Assembly (NCBI GenBank): GCA_029204225.1
Contig: CM055103.1
Location: 20,650,709-20,714,708 of the forward strand
Direction: 5' to 3'
From: Diphasiastrum complanatum
Taxonomy: Eukaryota; Streptophyta; Lycopodiopsida; Lycopodiales; Lycopodiaceae
DNA: 64,000 nucleotides
The translations under genes were made by a program, and so were the position numbers. Of this stretch, positions 45,991 to 56,682 are shown piece by piece. Below the pieces are notes generated by a model. That model worked only from the letters and a program-made list of their open reading frames with translations, ran no database searches and was not told the DNA's origin. Every line of letters begins with the position of its first letter. The first letter of the stretch is position 1.

Positions 45991-46883
45991 GTTTCACTAT
46001 GAACTTTGGACTTCTCACACAACTCCATGTCCCATTCTGTGTTTTGTAGACTTTAAGAAAACATTTAATGTCAACAAGTTTACCTGAATACAAGCCTCCT
46101 CGTTGCACACATAATATCCGGCTGCTTTTCAGGCAGGAGGGAGTGCATTATCTTGCCATGGATGACCTTGAAAATATCTTAGAAGTACTTTTGTTTCCAT
46201 GTTTTTAAGTACATGGGAAACGATCATGGTAGGCCAATGAACTCTACCTGCTCCACAATTTCAATCAACTGTGGGCATGTGTGGTCCTCTAGCTGTATCC
46301 AAAGTTTCAATATCTATCCATACACAAAACGCATTCTTATCTCTTGGCATCATAACAACATTTCGTGCGTGCTCCGAAGGATTGATCATGATTTTCACTA
46401 TATTCGCCTTCCTAGCAGCACTGACCTACACTCCAATATTAAAGGTATATGTTATAAAGTATAATTAGTTCTACTAGTTTTATCAACATCAATCAGTCTG
46501 TAATCAAATGTTACAAATTTATTAACGTAAAAAATAAAAGAAACTGAGTGTTCTAGAGTGAGTTTATTTACCTTGGCAATGGATACCAAGACGAGCTTCT
46601 CCTCTAAAGCCACATGAAGCTTTGGCTTATCCCATGGAATGGTCATGACCAACCTGAAACAATCATTGCCATTTGCAAGATTGGCTACTTGAGACAACTT
46701 GTAGCACTTGACCTTGAAATGACGTTCGGTTTCCTTCATGGCATGTTGCCTTGCTTCCTCTCCTGATGTGGATGACTCAGCTTGATACTCTTTTGTTCTC
46801 TCCTCGAACTCATCCTACATATGAATTCACATTGATCCTTCAAATTTATGCCTTTGGAACTACAAACATATATTCTTTGAAAA

Positions 46884-48474
46884 GCGAGTTGGAGTGAATG
46901 TGCTAAATGCAGCCAAATAACAATATATCAATAGGCCTTGGAAAGCTTTCTGGTTTAGAGTGTGATAAAATAATAACTAGAATAGAACCATTGGCATGCA
47001 TTTGAGAAATGATTCATAAAATGTTTTAGGAGGGCTATATGGTTAGAGATTGGAAGTAAGTCAAAAAGACAATGAAGGAAATTAATGATTTGCAAGAAAC
47101 TGTTATGAAATCAAGTTGCATAATGCAGATTTGTGTATATCAATGTACAAATTTCAACTGTTTTCTTTACTTGTAGAATATTGTATATTGCATCACATCA
47201 TTGGTCTGCTTCGTTTGTGTTAATTGTATGTCATCTCATGGTTTTTACCCAAAAAGATTCAAAAGTTGATCAGCTAGCAAAGGTCCTCTGATTCTCAAAA
47301 TGCTCTAATAAGGCCTACTTCAAAAACAAGTATATCGGTAAAGAAAATGCAAAACCTCTTTAGGGTTAAAAGCTAATCGCTATATGAAAAGGGGGAAAAG
47401 AATGTTTCAACCCAAATTTTGATTTTTTTTGCAATTTTTAGAACAACGATGTCGAGTCTTTTTATTAATACAAATTTCAAAGGAAAAGCTCAGGATAGTA
47501 AATCATGTACATCTTTCATACTCAGGTATAGAGGGTACTTATACAATGCCTGGTTTCCATGTAGCCATCCCAGCAGTTCTATCATATAAAAGAATGAAAA
47601 TTTGTTAACCACAGGTACCAACATATCAATTATCAGTTGATATCCAACCCATCAATACTCGTCCACCCCATAACCACCAACCAGCACTATTTCAACTTCT
47701 CCGGGAGTAAGTAAGTTGAGTTGTTTGATAAGCCATATGGTCAAAGACTTTGTTTATGGATACTTTGAAAGCAAACATTTAATCACAAACAAGCTGGATC
47801 TACCAAGCAACACATAAGCATAAGCAAAATCAGCTATCAGCAGTTGTGATATGGAATAAGCACTTGGGGGGAAATGAAAGCTGGTCATGTTTAAAGATCA
47901 GACATACTTCAGAAAGCTTGTTTCGACTTTAAGAAAATCAAATCAAATCAGCAATTTAAATCTTGCTTCAGAAATTTGGAAGCTTTGTCAAACAAAGGGA
48001 AATCAAGAAGATGTATTCAAGTCTGGTGAGATTGTGAGTCATGTTTAACCCATGGGTTACAATTTTGTTGAACAATTTAAAGGCATTAACCTAAACCTAA
48101 CTTTGTGTGTTGTTGTCTGAAGTTGCATAGATGTGGCTATCAAGGGATTCTCTCCTTTGTAGACACGAGCTTTTCTTGACAAAAGGAAAAGCTTATGTAT
48201 CCGAGGCAACATGGAAGAAGTTTTCTTAAAGTCTACAAAACACTGGAATGGTCTTGTTTTATAGCTTGCCTTACTAGGTAAAAGAGTATTGACTCTAAAC
48301 TCTTGTTTTACTCAACTAGAATAAACTTTATGACTTTTTTGTGGGTCAAATTTTCGGTATACTGATCTTTTAGTGGGTCAATTTACTAACCATCTACACA
48401 ATCGACTATTGGTCTTGAACTGTTATAGTAAGTTAGATACATCCATCTACCACCAGAGTTTAAGGAGGGACTGT
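46884..48474. mobile_element. 1.59-kb insertion with 20-bp target duplication
   Basis: The 20-mer AAACATATATTCTTTGAAAA stands at 46864-46883 and again, unchanged, at 48475-48494. Removing the block and one copy leaves an intron of 98 bp in the methylase-like gene, close to the 100- and 98-bp introns of the transposase-like gene nearby. The content is A+T-rich and noncoding, with no poly(A) end, LTR pair or TIR that I can see. A duplication this long suggests target-primed (LINE/SINE-like) or patch-repair insertion; the class is open. Confidence 0.6.
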
Positions 48475-48641
48475 AAACATATATTCTTTGAAAAAATTCA
48501 AGTGCCATGAGATAATGATTTACCTTGAAGATGATTTGGCTCAATAGTGCTAAAGAGCAACTGTACCTCGTGGTCTTTATCCCACAATCAATTTTGAAAC
48601 TGATTACTAACTCTACAACCTTTGAACCTCCTTTTATCTTT

Positions 48642-49612
48642 CATGAGTGCTCATGAATGTGTTCTTGGCTGGTTTACTGTGAACAACTATTTTGCTTGCA
48701 CATGCTCAGCTATCGCCTTGTCAGATGTATTGACACATGGCCGACTCTCATTTGGCTAAATGCAAAATTTGTGCCCCTTACCTCATGGCAAACATTTATT
48801 GGCACAAGGACAAAACTTGCCCATGCCAACAAGCAAATTCCATTGCCTACTAGGAGAACCCGCAATTTGTAGCTTATGTTTGTTACTTGAGACGTCCTGA
48901 AGCCAAGAGCTAAAACATGTCCATGTGCTAGTAAACCACTTTAGTTGTCTACCAAGCCTACTTTACAACATATGTACATGACACATGACATGTGTAGTCT
49001 ATCTTGTTGCTAAAAAAGCGTAGTTTGTATGTACGGAATAAAAACTAGATTATGAACTAAGAACTCTTATAGATTCATTTCCTCTTGTATGCCCTTCTGT
49101 GCGTGAGTCTTACAGGTTTAACCTACCTTTGTCCCCAGTAACAGTTTTCCTCTTGCTATGCTCTCTGTAGCTCCATTTCTTGTACCTACATTTGTAGGAA
49201 TCGTTATAGCTACGAATTTTCCAACTTTTAAGTGTTTATATGTTTCAGAAAAATGTTTTTAGCAATCATTTCTAGCTACCCACTTCTCAGCTTCAACTTC
49301 TCTAGAGGGCTTTTACTTAGCTACAAATATCCCAAAAACAATTTTAACAATCATTTTAGCTACATGGCAACATCTTTAGGGCTAGAGGTTCTACATATGT
49401 GCAATATTAGTGGCTTTAACCAAAATGAATTATGATATGGGGCATGACATCAACATATATTTATAGCAAAAATATACAGTTACCTATTTATTCCAGTCAA
49501 GGCTAGTAACAACTCCCCCTCGTCTCGCTTCTCGAAATTAATAAATGTGGCTGCCACACGAATGTGCCAATACTTCATGCTTTGGAAAGCTACATCCATG
49601 AAATCTCCCCGC
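48642..49612. other. No feature recognised
   Basis: A+T-rich; upstream exons of the methylase-like gene may once have lain here, but none could be identified. Confidence 0.35.
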
Positions 49613-49770
49613 CCACACAGCCCACTCCCCCCATGCTTTGTTTTTTGTTTTTGTTTATTTTTTTGGGCGGGGGATAGCCCTCGTAGGCGAGGCTTGCCCA
49701 CACAGCCCACTCTCCCCTCATGCTTTGTTTTCGATTTGTTATTTTTAGTTTTTTGGGCGGGGGGCACACA
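49613..49770 (+). repeat. Tandem duplication of about 85 bp
   Basis: Two copies of a block with CACACAGCCCACTC, CATGCTTTGTTTT and TTTTTTGGGCGGGG, starting at about 49613 and 49698. It creates glycine/lysine-rich false frames on the minus strand. Confidence 0.85.
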
Positions 49771-49861
49771 CCCCACATGGCACACACCCCACTCCCCCTG
49801 CGAGCTGTTTAAGCAGTAAAGATTGGAAGTCTGTTTCTGTTGACAATGTTTCTGGAGTTGT

Positions 49862-50250
49862 TTATGGAGTAAAGATTGGAAGTTTTTCAGTTTCGGCCGA
49901 TTCATGTCGTCGGCTCGGAAGAGAACCATTTATCATATGTTTGTAAATCAACGGGTGCACAGCAAGTAGAGGCACCAAATTCCAATGGCGTACTTTTCCA
50001 AGGTTCTCCGCCTCAACTCGAAACTGCCGTTCGTTATGAGAGGAAGGCCTTGATCTTTTGTCACTCAAGCCAAAGCCATCTCGAAGAGTGGCTTCGTGAA
50101 AAACATCAATTTCCCTAGAAACATCAATTTCTGGCCTATGACAAGCTCAAGAAGCACCACTCCAAAGCTGTAAACATCCCCTCTGAATCCTAAGTTTCCA
50201 CATCTCCAGCATCCTAAGTTTCTACATCTCCAGGATCCAAAATGAAACAT
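49862..50250 (-). pseudogene. Receptor-like kinase fragments in permuted order
   Basis: Minus strand, first piece (50175-50110): GDVYSFGVVLLELVIGQK, kinase subdomain IX. It is followed directly by a second piece (about 50130-49862) with an EATLRDG-like ATP-lobe segment, ERQFRVEAENLGKVRHWNLV, PLLAV and KHMINGSL, subdomains III-V as in leucine-rich-repeat receptor kinases. In a real kinase the second piece comes before the first. The pieces meet at AAATTGATGTTT, which is present twice within 25 bp. Frames differ between the pieces. No catalytic HRD or DFG is present. Confidence 0.7.
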
Positions 50251-50320
50251 CGTATTTATAGATCATATGTCAAAGTTCACAGGCTCCACATCTCCAGGAT
50301 CCTAAGTTTCTTGATGTTTT
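50185..50320 (+). repeat. Short tandem repeat, about 25-bp unit
   Basis: Units such as CCTAAGTTTCCACATCTCCAG recur three to four times with changes, partly interrupted. Confidence 0.75.
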
Positions 50321-50477
50321 TGTTGAAATTTGGAGTTTCTTGATGTTCTTGTTCCGGTTTCTTCATGAAGGCCTGCACAAGTGAGGAAGAATGAAGATTA
50401 AGGTATGACAAAAAATTGAATTCACTTGCATGATTTTGATCAAGAAGCTCTCGCGTTCACGTCTGCACTGCACTTTG

Positions 50478-50720
50478 CCTATCTCTCAGTGTGTGCCTCC
50501 TCTGCGCTTAGCGCATGCCTCATCTGCTCTCAACCGTGAGGATCAGCGTGTGCCTCCTCTGCTCTCAGCGTGTTCCTCCTCCACTCTCAACCGTGAGGAA
50601 TCAGTTGAAATAGGATCAGCGCGTGCCTCCTTTGTTCTCAACCGTGAGGAAGAATTAGCTATGAGGGAGGTACCGTGCAATAGGATTAGCTGTGAGGGAG
50701 GTACCAGGGGCAGCGCACTC
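50478..50720 (+). repeat. Degenerate minisatellite
   Basis: Several irregular units built from GTGTGCCTCCTCTGCTCTCA and AACCGTGAGGAAT. They create a false open frame of about 190 codons from 50430. Confidence 0.8.
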
Positions 50721-50754
50721 GCCAGCGACGGTAGCCCCGAGATGATAAAGGATG

Positions 50755-50773
50755 CCCCCCCCCCCCCCCCCCC
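50755..50773 (+). repeat. Poly(C) run
   Basis: 19 C residues. Confidence 0.97.
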
Positions 50774-50822
50774 ACCTCCAAGCCTATTAAAAAAAAACAC
50801 AATTACAAAGAGAGCAAAGGGA

Positions 50823-50825
<3 letters not shown>

Positions 50826-50868
<43 letters not shown>
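50826..50868 (+). repeat. (AG)n microsatellite
   Basis: About 21 AG units within a wider purine-rich tract to 51010. Confidence 0.97.
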
Positions 50869-50870
<2 letters not shown>

Positions 50871-51009
50871 CAAAGTGGAGAGAGAAAAAGAGAGAGATAT
50901 TATAAAATCAAAAAACGAAACATGCAAAAGAGAGAGACAAGAGAGAGACTAGTCAAAAAACGAATAAACAATGAAAAAATTCATAAACAACCCAAGAGAG
51001 AGTAAGAGA

Positions 51010-51453
51010 GACTGACTATGTCGGATACAAATAAAATAAATTATTGTACGGTTAAAATAGATATAAGATTAAAATATGAACAAGTGAAGGAAATAAAGCC
51101 ATGGATTTAACAGGTCATAACATATTCGTTGGAGAGGGGCCCAATCAAACTGAAAGTGGGTTTAAGAGTTTAAAATTCATAACGACCGTGGTTTATTTGA
51201 ATTTTGATACAAAAGACAAGAAAAGAGTCACATAACACACACAATATCATTGTACTTTGTGATAGAAGAGAAACAACTAAAAACAAATGGAAAGTATGAA
51301 GATCGATCTTGAGAACACCAATGGGACTTGCACGGAGCTTCCTTGGTAGCATGGCGACAAAGCTGTTCTTACTAAGACTTTCTTTGAGGATGTTCTGAAA
51401 GTCAACAGTACAGGGGTGAAGATTTTTGGAATACTGATGCATGAAAATTCATT
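51010..51453. other. No feature recognised
   Basis: A+T-rich; may hold the intron or next exon after the N-terminal transposase half on the minus strand, but nothing could be identified. Confidence 0.35.
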
Positions 51454-52305
51454 ATTGGAGGAAGAGGTAGAAGCCTAGCCACTCGTGGCAATGGATGGAA
51501 TCAGTCATTTCGTCTCCTCCAATGACACAGGTCATAATCAAGTCTCTTGCTATTTCCATTTGAATTTTTCTGGGACCAGCTCTTATGTCAACTCGAATTA
51601 TATTTGCAACTTTATCTCTTGTTGTTTGTAATCTTTGTCTGCTCACCCCTGTGCGAACTGGACGGTCATGTGCTCTTGAGTGTATCACTAGTCTAGTTTC
51701 TCTTGGATTTTCAAGAATTACGTAATACACCACAGATGTGCATACACTCTTACATATTGGCACAAACTTGCAATAAAAGCACTTAAGAGAGCCATATCGA
51801 CCAGCATACTCAGATAATTGTGGATAGACTCTCAGTACTTGGCCAGAAAAATGAAGTCTATTTGGGAGTCCCTTTCTATCTCTTCATAGTTTTGATTAGG
51901 ACACTCATACAAACCTACACATATGCTTTTGTGCACCTTTCCATTAAAAACAACATTTGGTGTCACCGGTTTGGTCCACAAATGTCCATCATCTTTTTGT
52001 TGCATGCCATCCAAAGGCAACTCGGACATGCGTACAATCTTGTCGCATGCAGACAAGAGTCTCCATAAGGTTAGTATTCTTTCCGCTGTGGAGTGCTCAA
52101 AATCATGATTTGTCCTTTGTGGACTATTTTCATGCACCCTCAAACTTTCGCCATCAAAACTCAAATCTTCTTCAAGTGCAGTCTTAATCGCATCTGCACT
52201 AGAATTTGCACTATCCACAAGGATGAAATCATCATTGCAAGATGTTGTGCTCTCCTTCACACAATATACGTTGGTCAGAGATTTCTCCAGCACAAACGTA
52301 GACAT
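51454..52305 (-). pseudogene. N-terminal half of a Mutator-like transposase-like protein
   Basis: The frame 52305-51832 is open for 157 codons. With a one-base shift near 51835 it runs on to 51454. The second part reads PQLSEYAGRYGSLKCFYC, VPICKSVCTSVVYYVI, TRLVIHSRAHDRPVRTG and GPRKIQMEIARDLIM. The clustered Cys followed by His-x-H-like spacing resembles the zinc-finger DNA-binding domain at the start of plant Mutator-type transposases. This assignment is by resemblance. The coding points away from the catalytic half, which starts 15 bp to the right on the other strand. Confidence 0.5.
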
Positions 52306-52319
52306 AGGTAGAGTGACAA

Positions 52320-54375
52320 AAGTGTTTCAGCCTCTAGTCATGCAAACTGGATTTTGGAGGGTGGACCTTGTTGTGAGAATGAATAGAGAAGGATCTGGCA
52401 ATCAAAAAAGAGCTTGGATAATGTTCGATCACACAAACAAAGTGAATGGATGGGTGACAATGGCTGCCTATGTGTACAATCCAAAGTAAGTATATTTAAT
52501 AAAACTGCCAGGATTCAATCATATTTTTTTATTATAACTCTGTGTCTTGTTGTTGCCAACTAACAATGTATTCTCTCTTGAACAGCTTGCAAGAATTGCT
52601 CACAATAGCAAGATGTGAAATGAAAGAAGAAGACAAGGGTCAAGCCCTGTTCTAGGAGAAGCTAAATGTAGTAGTAATGAGAAATAATCACAATCGACCA
52701 AATTTTCATGGGTTTATGGCAGATGAGCCACAAGTGAACTGGCGTGCAATCAGAAAAGTATACAATCAGGATAACACTATAAACTATAGAGAGAGATCCT
52801 GTTTGTTTTACTGGGAACAAAGCCTTAAAATTCACACCGACTAATATGTTATTAAAGAGCACCGAAAACGTCATGTTGAATTGTGTGAAAATTGGAGGAA
52901 GGGAACAAGCAGAGAGATAGCAATTTCTATGTATAGACAGATTAAAACATGGTGGAGCACAAGAAAAGTGAGAGACAATGACCTTCAATATATGGATTCT
53001 TGGACGAGTTGGTGGAATTTTAGAATAGCCCATTGGGAAAATTTGATGTCTCCTGTAAGACTTTAATTTGGAAATTAGTTCAATCTTGCATGTATACACA
53101 TATATGAAACACGTAGACAAATATATTAATTGTAATTTTTTACCTGTTGCAGATCGTCAATGTTGATAATGTTACCTTGCCCGAACACCACGAACAAATT
53201 TGGAGGAGTCAGTGCATGGTGGTTGGCTAGTTGGAGAAGGACCAAGAAGACAGATTTCTCTCTATGATGTTGTTGTGACAGATCTTGCAAATGCCATTTT
53301 GCAAACAACCAAACAAATTTCATTCAATGAGGGAAGACACATAGGACATGGACCAAGTTTGCAAGATCTTGTTGATCGGGTGTTTTGCAGAGTGAATGCA
53401 GCACCTCATCCTAGGTTTGTTAATCATGTGGTGTAACATGCTGTGATAGGGACTAACATGAATCAAAACCCACAAATGCACAGTGATAGCACAACTTTTA
53501 GAAGAAAAAAAAAGACAATAGATGTGGAGTGTGTGAATGATTGTGATAGCCATAGACCTGAGTGAACCACACATACTCGAAAGCAGAGTGTTTGTGGTGA
53601 ACGTAGGAGAGTGACTATAGATGAAGAGCTAGAAATTATAGGTGTTGCATCACAAAATGAGGTGGACACAGCATCACAAAATGAAAAAGAATTGTTGAGA
53701 GAAATGTGATTGATGCACTTTAGGCAATTAGAAGATTACCAACTAGAAGCAACGTCAGATGCATGGGATGGCTTGAAGGAAAAGGGAGATGTGACCAAAA
53801 GATGGCTGGAGGAGTAAAGGGCAAACTCGCTCCTTGTTTCTTTGGTGTGCTACAGTACAATGCATGGAAGAAAGGACAATTCATGTACTTTTGCAGCAAC
53901 AATGTTCAACACACATGGAATCTCGATTGGAGCATTCAAGCAATACCTGGAATGGCTCCATGCACTTGGCCCATAGTCACCAGCACCCACCTAACAAATG
54001 AGGTTGAGATTTTCAATTTGGCAAGTTTTAATTTGGAAATTGAAATAGAGGTTCCAACAACGTTGCCTCAAAACCAAGAAGACACTCGAAATAGGCACTA
54101 TAGGCCACATGTGTCGAGGGAGGCTGTAAAGAGAATAGAGTCAGCTACAAACATGACAACAAGAGTGGTGTCAACAGAAGAAGTGAAAACAAAAGAGCAT
54201 GAAGTCTTTGAGATAGAGACAGCTCACTCAAGGATTGAGGGACGTACGTATAGAGTCACAATAAACACAATCCCTCTTGCATGTGTTCAGATTTTATGTT
54301 TCGTTCTACAAGAAAGAAAAGCTTTTTGGCCTATAAACATATGTATTTTGTTTACATGCAGGTATTTGGATTAGA
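52320..54375 (+). pseudogene. Catalytic and C-terminal half of a Mutator-like transposase-like gene
   Basis: Exon 52320-52485 (WRVDLVVRMNREGSG, NKVNGWVTMAAYVYNP), intron 52486-52585, exon 52586-53054 and intron 53055-53152, then 53153 onwards. Exon 2 has LTIARCEMKEEDKGQALF, NFHGFMADEPQVNWRAIRKV, RERSCLFYWEQSLKIHT and DSWTSWWNFRIAHW. The MADE...C-x-F-x-W pattern is like the second catalytic block of Mutator-like enzymes. Stops: TAG after QALF (Trp expected) and TAA after HTD. Then NLEESVHGGWLVGEGP after a frameshift. From about 53715 a Cys-rich part follows (GKLAPCFFGVLQYN, QFMYFCSNNVQHTWNL, PGMAPCTWPIVTST). Introns are normal but the gene is dead. Confidence 0.55.
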
Positions 54376-54587
54376 TCACAACCACAGCATGTACATACAC
54401 CAACCCATGTTGTCAAACATTGAGGTCTTTTGAGTGTTGTTTCATGCACGATTGTTATAGAAATTCTTTGTTTGGTTGACATCTATGTTTATTGGTGAAG
54501 TGGTATTTTATTAATATTTGTCAAAGCAGCAAATTTTTTGTCAAAAAATTGTTTCACAGTCCAAACACTTTGATACATGTGGATTTG
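54376..54587 (+). other. Downstream flank of the transposase-like gene
   Basis: A+T-rich, nothing recognised. Confidence 0.35.
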
Positions 54588-55762
54588 ATTATATTGATAA
54601 ATAATCACAATGATAGGAAATGTGTATTTTATTTTTTTAATTATATTTTACAAATAGAATTGCACTACAATAATCTGGTCTGAAACCAATTCAAGAGCCA
54701 CGTTGTATGACGTATATATCATCTTTTTTGGTTGTGTTCATGCTCACAAAAATTATTGTATTTACCACTTTGGTAATATTGTTAGACATAACTAAATATT
54801 GCACCTCTCAGTTTAGTTGTCACTAGTTAACCGTGAGCTCATATCTGTAAGGCCCCCGTTATGAGGAAAAGCCATTATTGAGTACGGTTGTTAGTAAGGG
54901 GTCTACTGTGAGACTATGATATTTAGGAGATGGCCAGATTACAGTTTCCATATAGCAGAAAGTCATGGGGGGTTCGGGGACTAGTACCGCCCCCTTGGTT
55001 GGGGGTCTGTGGGGCAACGCCCTCCAGCGGCAGGGTCTTCATGATTTGGCCTTCCGACTCCTTGAGTGAAAACACGTTTTTTGGTGTTTCACTTCCCCTT
55101 GATCCTTTGGTTGTCCATTTTCTCTGATGGTGGTCGTTACTATATAACTATCACATTGTGAGACATTCATCAACAATTGGAGCATTTTGTTATGTGTAGA
55201 TCAGTCATCCAGAGTCTATTCTAGATCGCCATTGAATCCCTTCTCCAAGGTGCACAATTGGATAGCACCATCATATGTACTTGCTTCAGTTATCAGAATT
55301 TCAAATTCGGAATTATTGTTTCTTGTCTACACTAAATTACGTTATCTATTGTAATGAATAATATATTATATCGATACATATTCACAGTGATGGAAAATGT
55401 TTGTTTTGTTTTTTTACCTGAAAGCTACAAATGGAATTGTACTGCAATAGTGTGGTAGGAAACCAAATTGATAGCTAGTGTATGATAGGTATCTATCATC
55501 TTTTTTGGTTGTGTCCATGCTCACAAAAATCATTTACAATGTTTTTACCACGCTGGTAGTAATGTATTATATTGATACATATTCACAATGATGGAAAATG
55601 TTTGTTTTTCCTTTTACCTGAAAGAAAGCTACAAATAGAATTGTACTGCAATAGTGTGGTAGGAAACCAATTTGATAGCCAGTGTATGATAGGTATCTAT
55701 CATCTTTTTTTGGTACTCCATGTTGACAAAATATCTTGGTTTTATTATTCTGGTAGTATTGT
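54588..55762 (+). repeat. Three copies of a 200-bp repeat
   Basis: Copies at about 54588-54790, 55366-55564 and 55569-55762. Shared blocks include CACAATGATGGAAAATGTTT, ATTGTACTGCAATAGTGTGG, GGTATCTATCATCTTTTTT and CTCACAAAAAT. The last two are direct tandem neighbours and closer to each other than to the first. The space between copies 1 and 2 (54791-55365) holds a G+C-richer block beginning TGTAAGGCCCCCG at 54846 that could be an inserted LTR, but it has no partner. Confidence 0.8.
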
Positions 55763-56105
55763 ACAATACTACATCACATAAGAGTCATATGTTTAAGAAA
55801 AAGATTTGCAAGGCTTGTTCACACTTGGATTTTTCAACATAGTGCTCACTTTTCCATGCTCGTTCGAATGGATACTTGCTCGCTTTTTCACGCTTGCCAA
55901 AAATCTATATTCCTCTAAATTATATGCGATTCGTAGGGATGGAATATGGAATTCTGCAAGCATGATGGCAACCTGGCCATTTACTAGCTAGAAAGGGATT
56001 AAACCTATGGCTCTCTTCGGGGTAGTGCGATAGGCCCATAGAGCAACGTGAATTTTTGGGTCCCAATCAGATCGGCTGGACTCAATAGTCTTGGTTAGAA
56101 CACCA
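55763..56105. other. No feature recognised
   Basis: Short spacer up to the LTR of Copia L. Confidence 0.4.
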
Positions 56106-56670
56106 TGTGAAAAATTTCAACTAGTTTTGTTAATTTGGTCATATTTGTATATTTGGCAATTGAGGCCAATTTTCATATTAGACTTAGAGTTCGATTTTTC
56201 AAAGTTATATTAGTCTAAAACTATTTGAATAAACACTTTCTGAAAGTGTGGAAAAATGTAGAAGTTGAGTTTTAGTATATTCAAATTTTAAAGTTGGATA
56301 CATTGAATCTAGTCACCAAAATAGTAGGGTTTTTTATTATGGAGGGAAACCAAAGTTTGAACTTAGGTTTGGACCTGTTATAAAAGGTTGTAACTCATGG
56401 GAAGAGAATACATTCTCTCTCTCTTATCTCATTCATGCTTATACATGGTTCTTTTGGGTTCTACTATTCATTGGTGCACTATACTTATGATATCTTGCAA
56501 TTCTATGTGTAGAATTTTGGTTCATGTTTGATTAAGATCTATAAGAGTTTGCATCTCATTCATAGTGTATATACTGATTTTTTTACATTGGCAAGATTGG
56601 TGATTTATTCTCTTTCTAAACCCAAGATCATTTATGGATTTGGATCTTAATTGATCTGAAATATTTCACA
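56106..56670 (+). repeat. 5' LTR of Copia L
   Basis: 565 bp, TGTGAAAAATTTC... to ...TATTTCACA. The start resembles the LTR of Copia B (TGTTAAAAATTC). Confidence 0.7.
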
Positions 56671-56682
56671 TGGTATCAGAGC
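56671..56682 (+). other. Primer-binding site of Copia L
   Basis: TGGTATCAGAGC immediately after the LTR; exact tRNA-Met site. Confidence 0.9.

Larger units (their letters stand above)
44618..46040 (+). mobile_element. Copia element M, deletion derivative
   Basis: LTR end at 44912 (CCTACA), primer site at 44914-44925, gag from 44975 and a protease scrap at about 45970. A block of about 45 bp (from TCACTATGAACTTTGGAC) occurs at 44618-44662 and again at 45993-46038. The simplest reading is a 5' LTR, a short interior and the truncated start of a 3' LTR. Inserted in the intron between the last two exons of the methylase-like gene, in the opposite orientation. Confidence 0.65.
44108..48641 (-). 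pseudogene. Multi-exon gene with DNA-methylase-like C-terminus, broken
   Basis: Four exons can be chained on the minus strand with GT-AG borders and matching phase: about 48641-48524 (5' edge uncertain), 46814-46572, 46425-46084 and 44452-44108 (TGA). The last exon holds GDAVVDFMSGTNTFLKIAAL and SGRIGIGFDND. This resembles the SAM-binding motif of N4/N6-type DNA methylases (DPFxGxGT followed by GRxxIGxExD). Exon 46425-46084 has two TGA where Trp would fit (near MPTVD and ALPPA), and YYVCNEEACIQ at its end. A catalytic (D/N/S)PPY was not seen. One intron contains Copia M, another a 1.6-kb insertion. The family is unplaced: it may be a host gene or transposon cargo. Confidence 0.55.

Noticed and set aside
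46213-46468. Hydrophobic plus-strand frame with a splice-donor-like end
   Set aside because: The minus strand of the same bases gives a better exon that joins in phase to its neighbours in the methylase-like gene.
49480-49929. 149-codon frame on the minus strand
   Set aside because: It is produced by the 85-bp tandem duplication and overlaps the kinase scrap in the wrong frame.
50430-51005. 191-codon open frame on the plus strand
   Set aside because: Made of a degenerate minisatellite, a poly(C) run and an (AG)n tract; the protein is poly-Pro and Arg-Glu low complexity.
54846-55330. Possible solo LTR starting TGTAAGGCCCCCG
   Set aside because: There is no second copy, no clear CA end and no target duplication; kept only as a remark under the 200-bp repeats.
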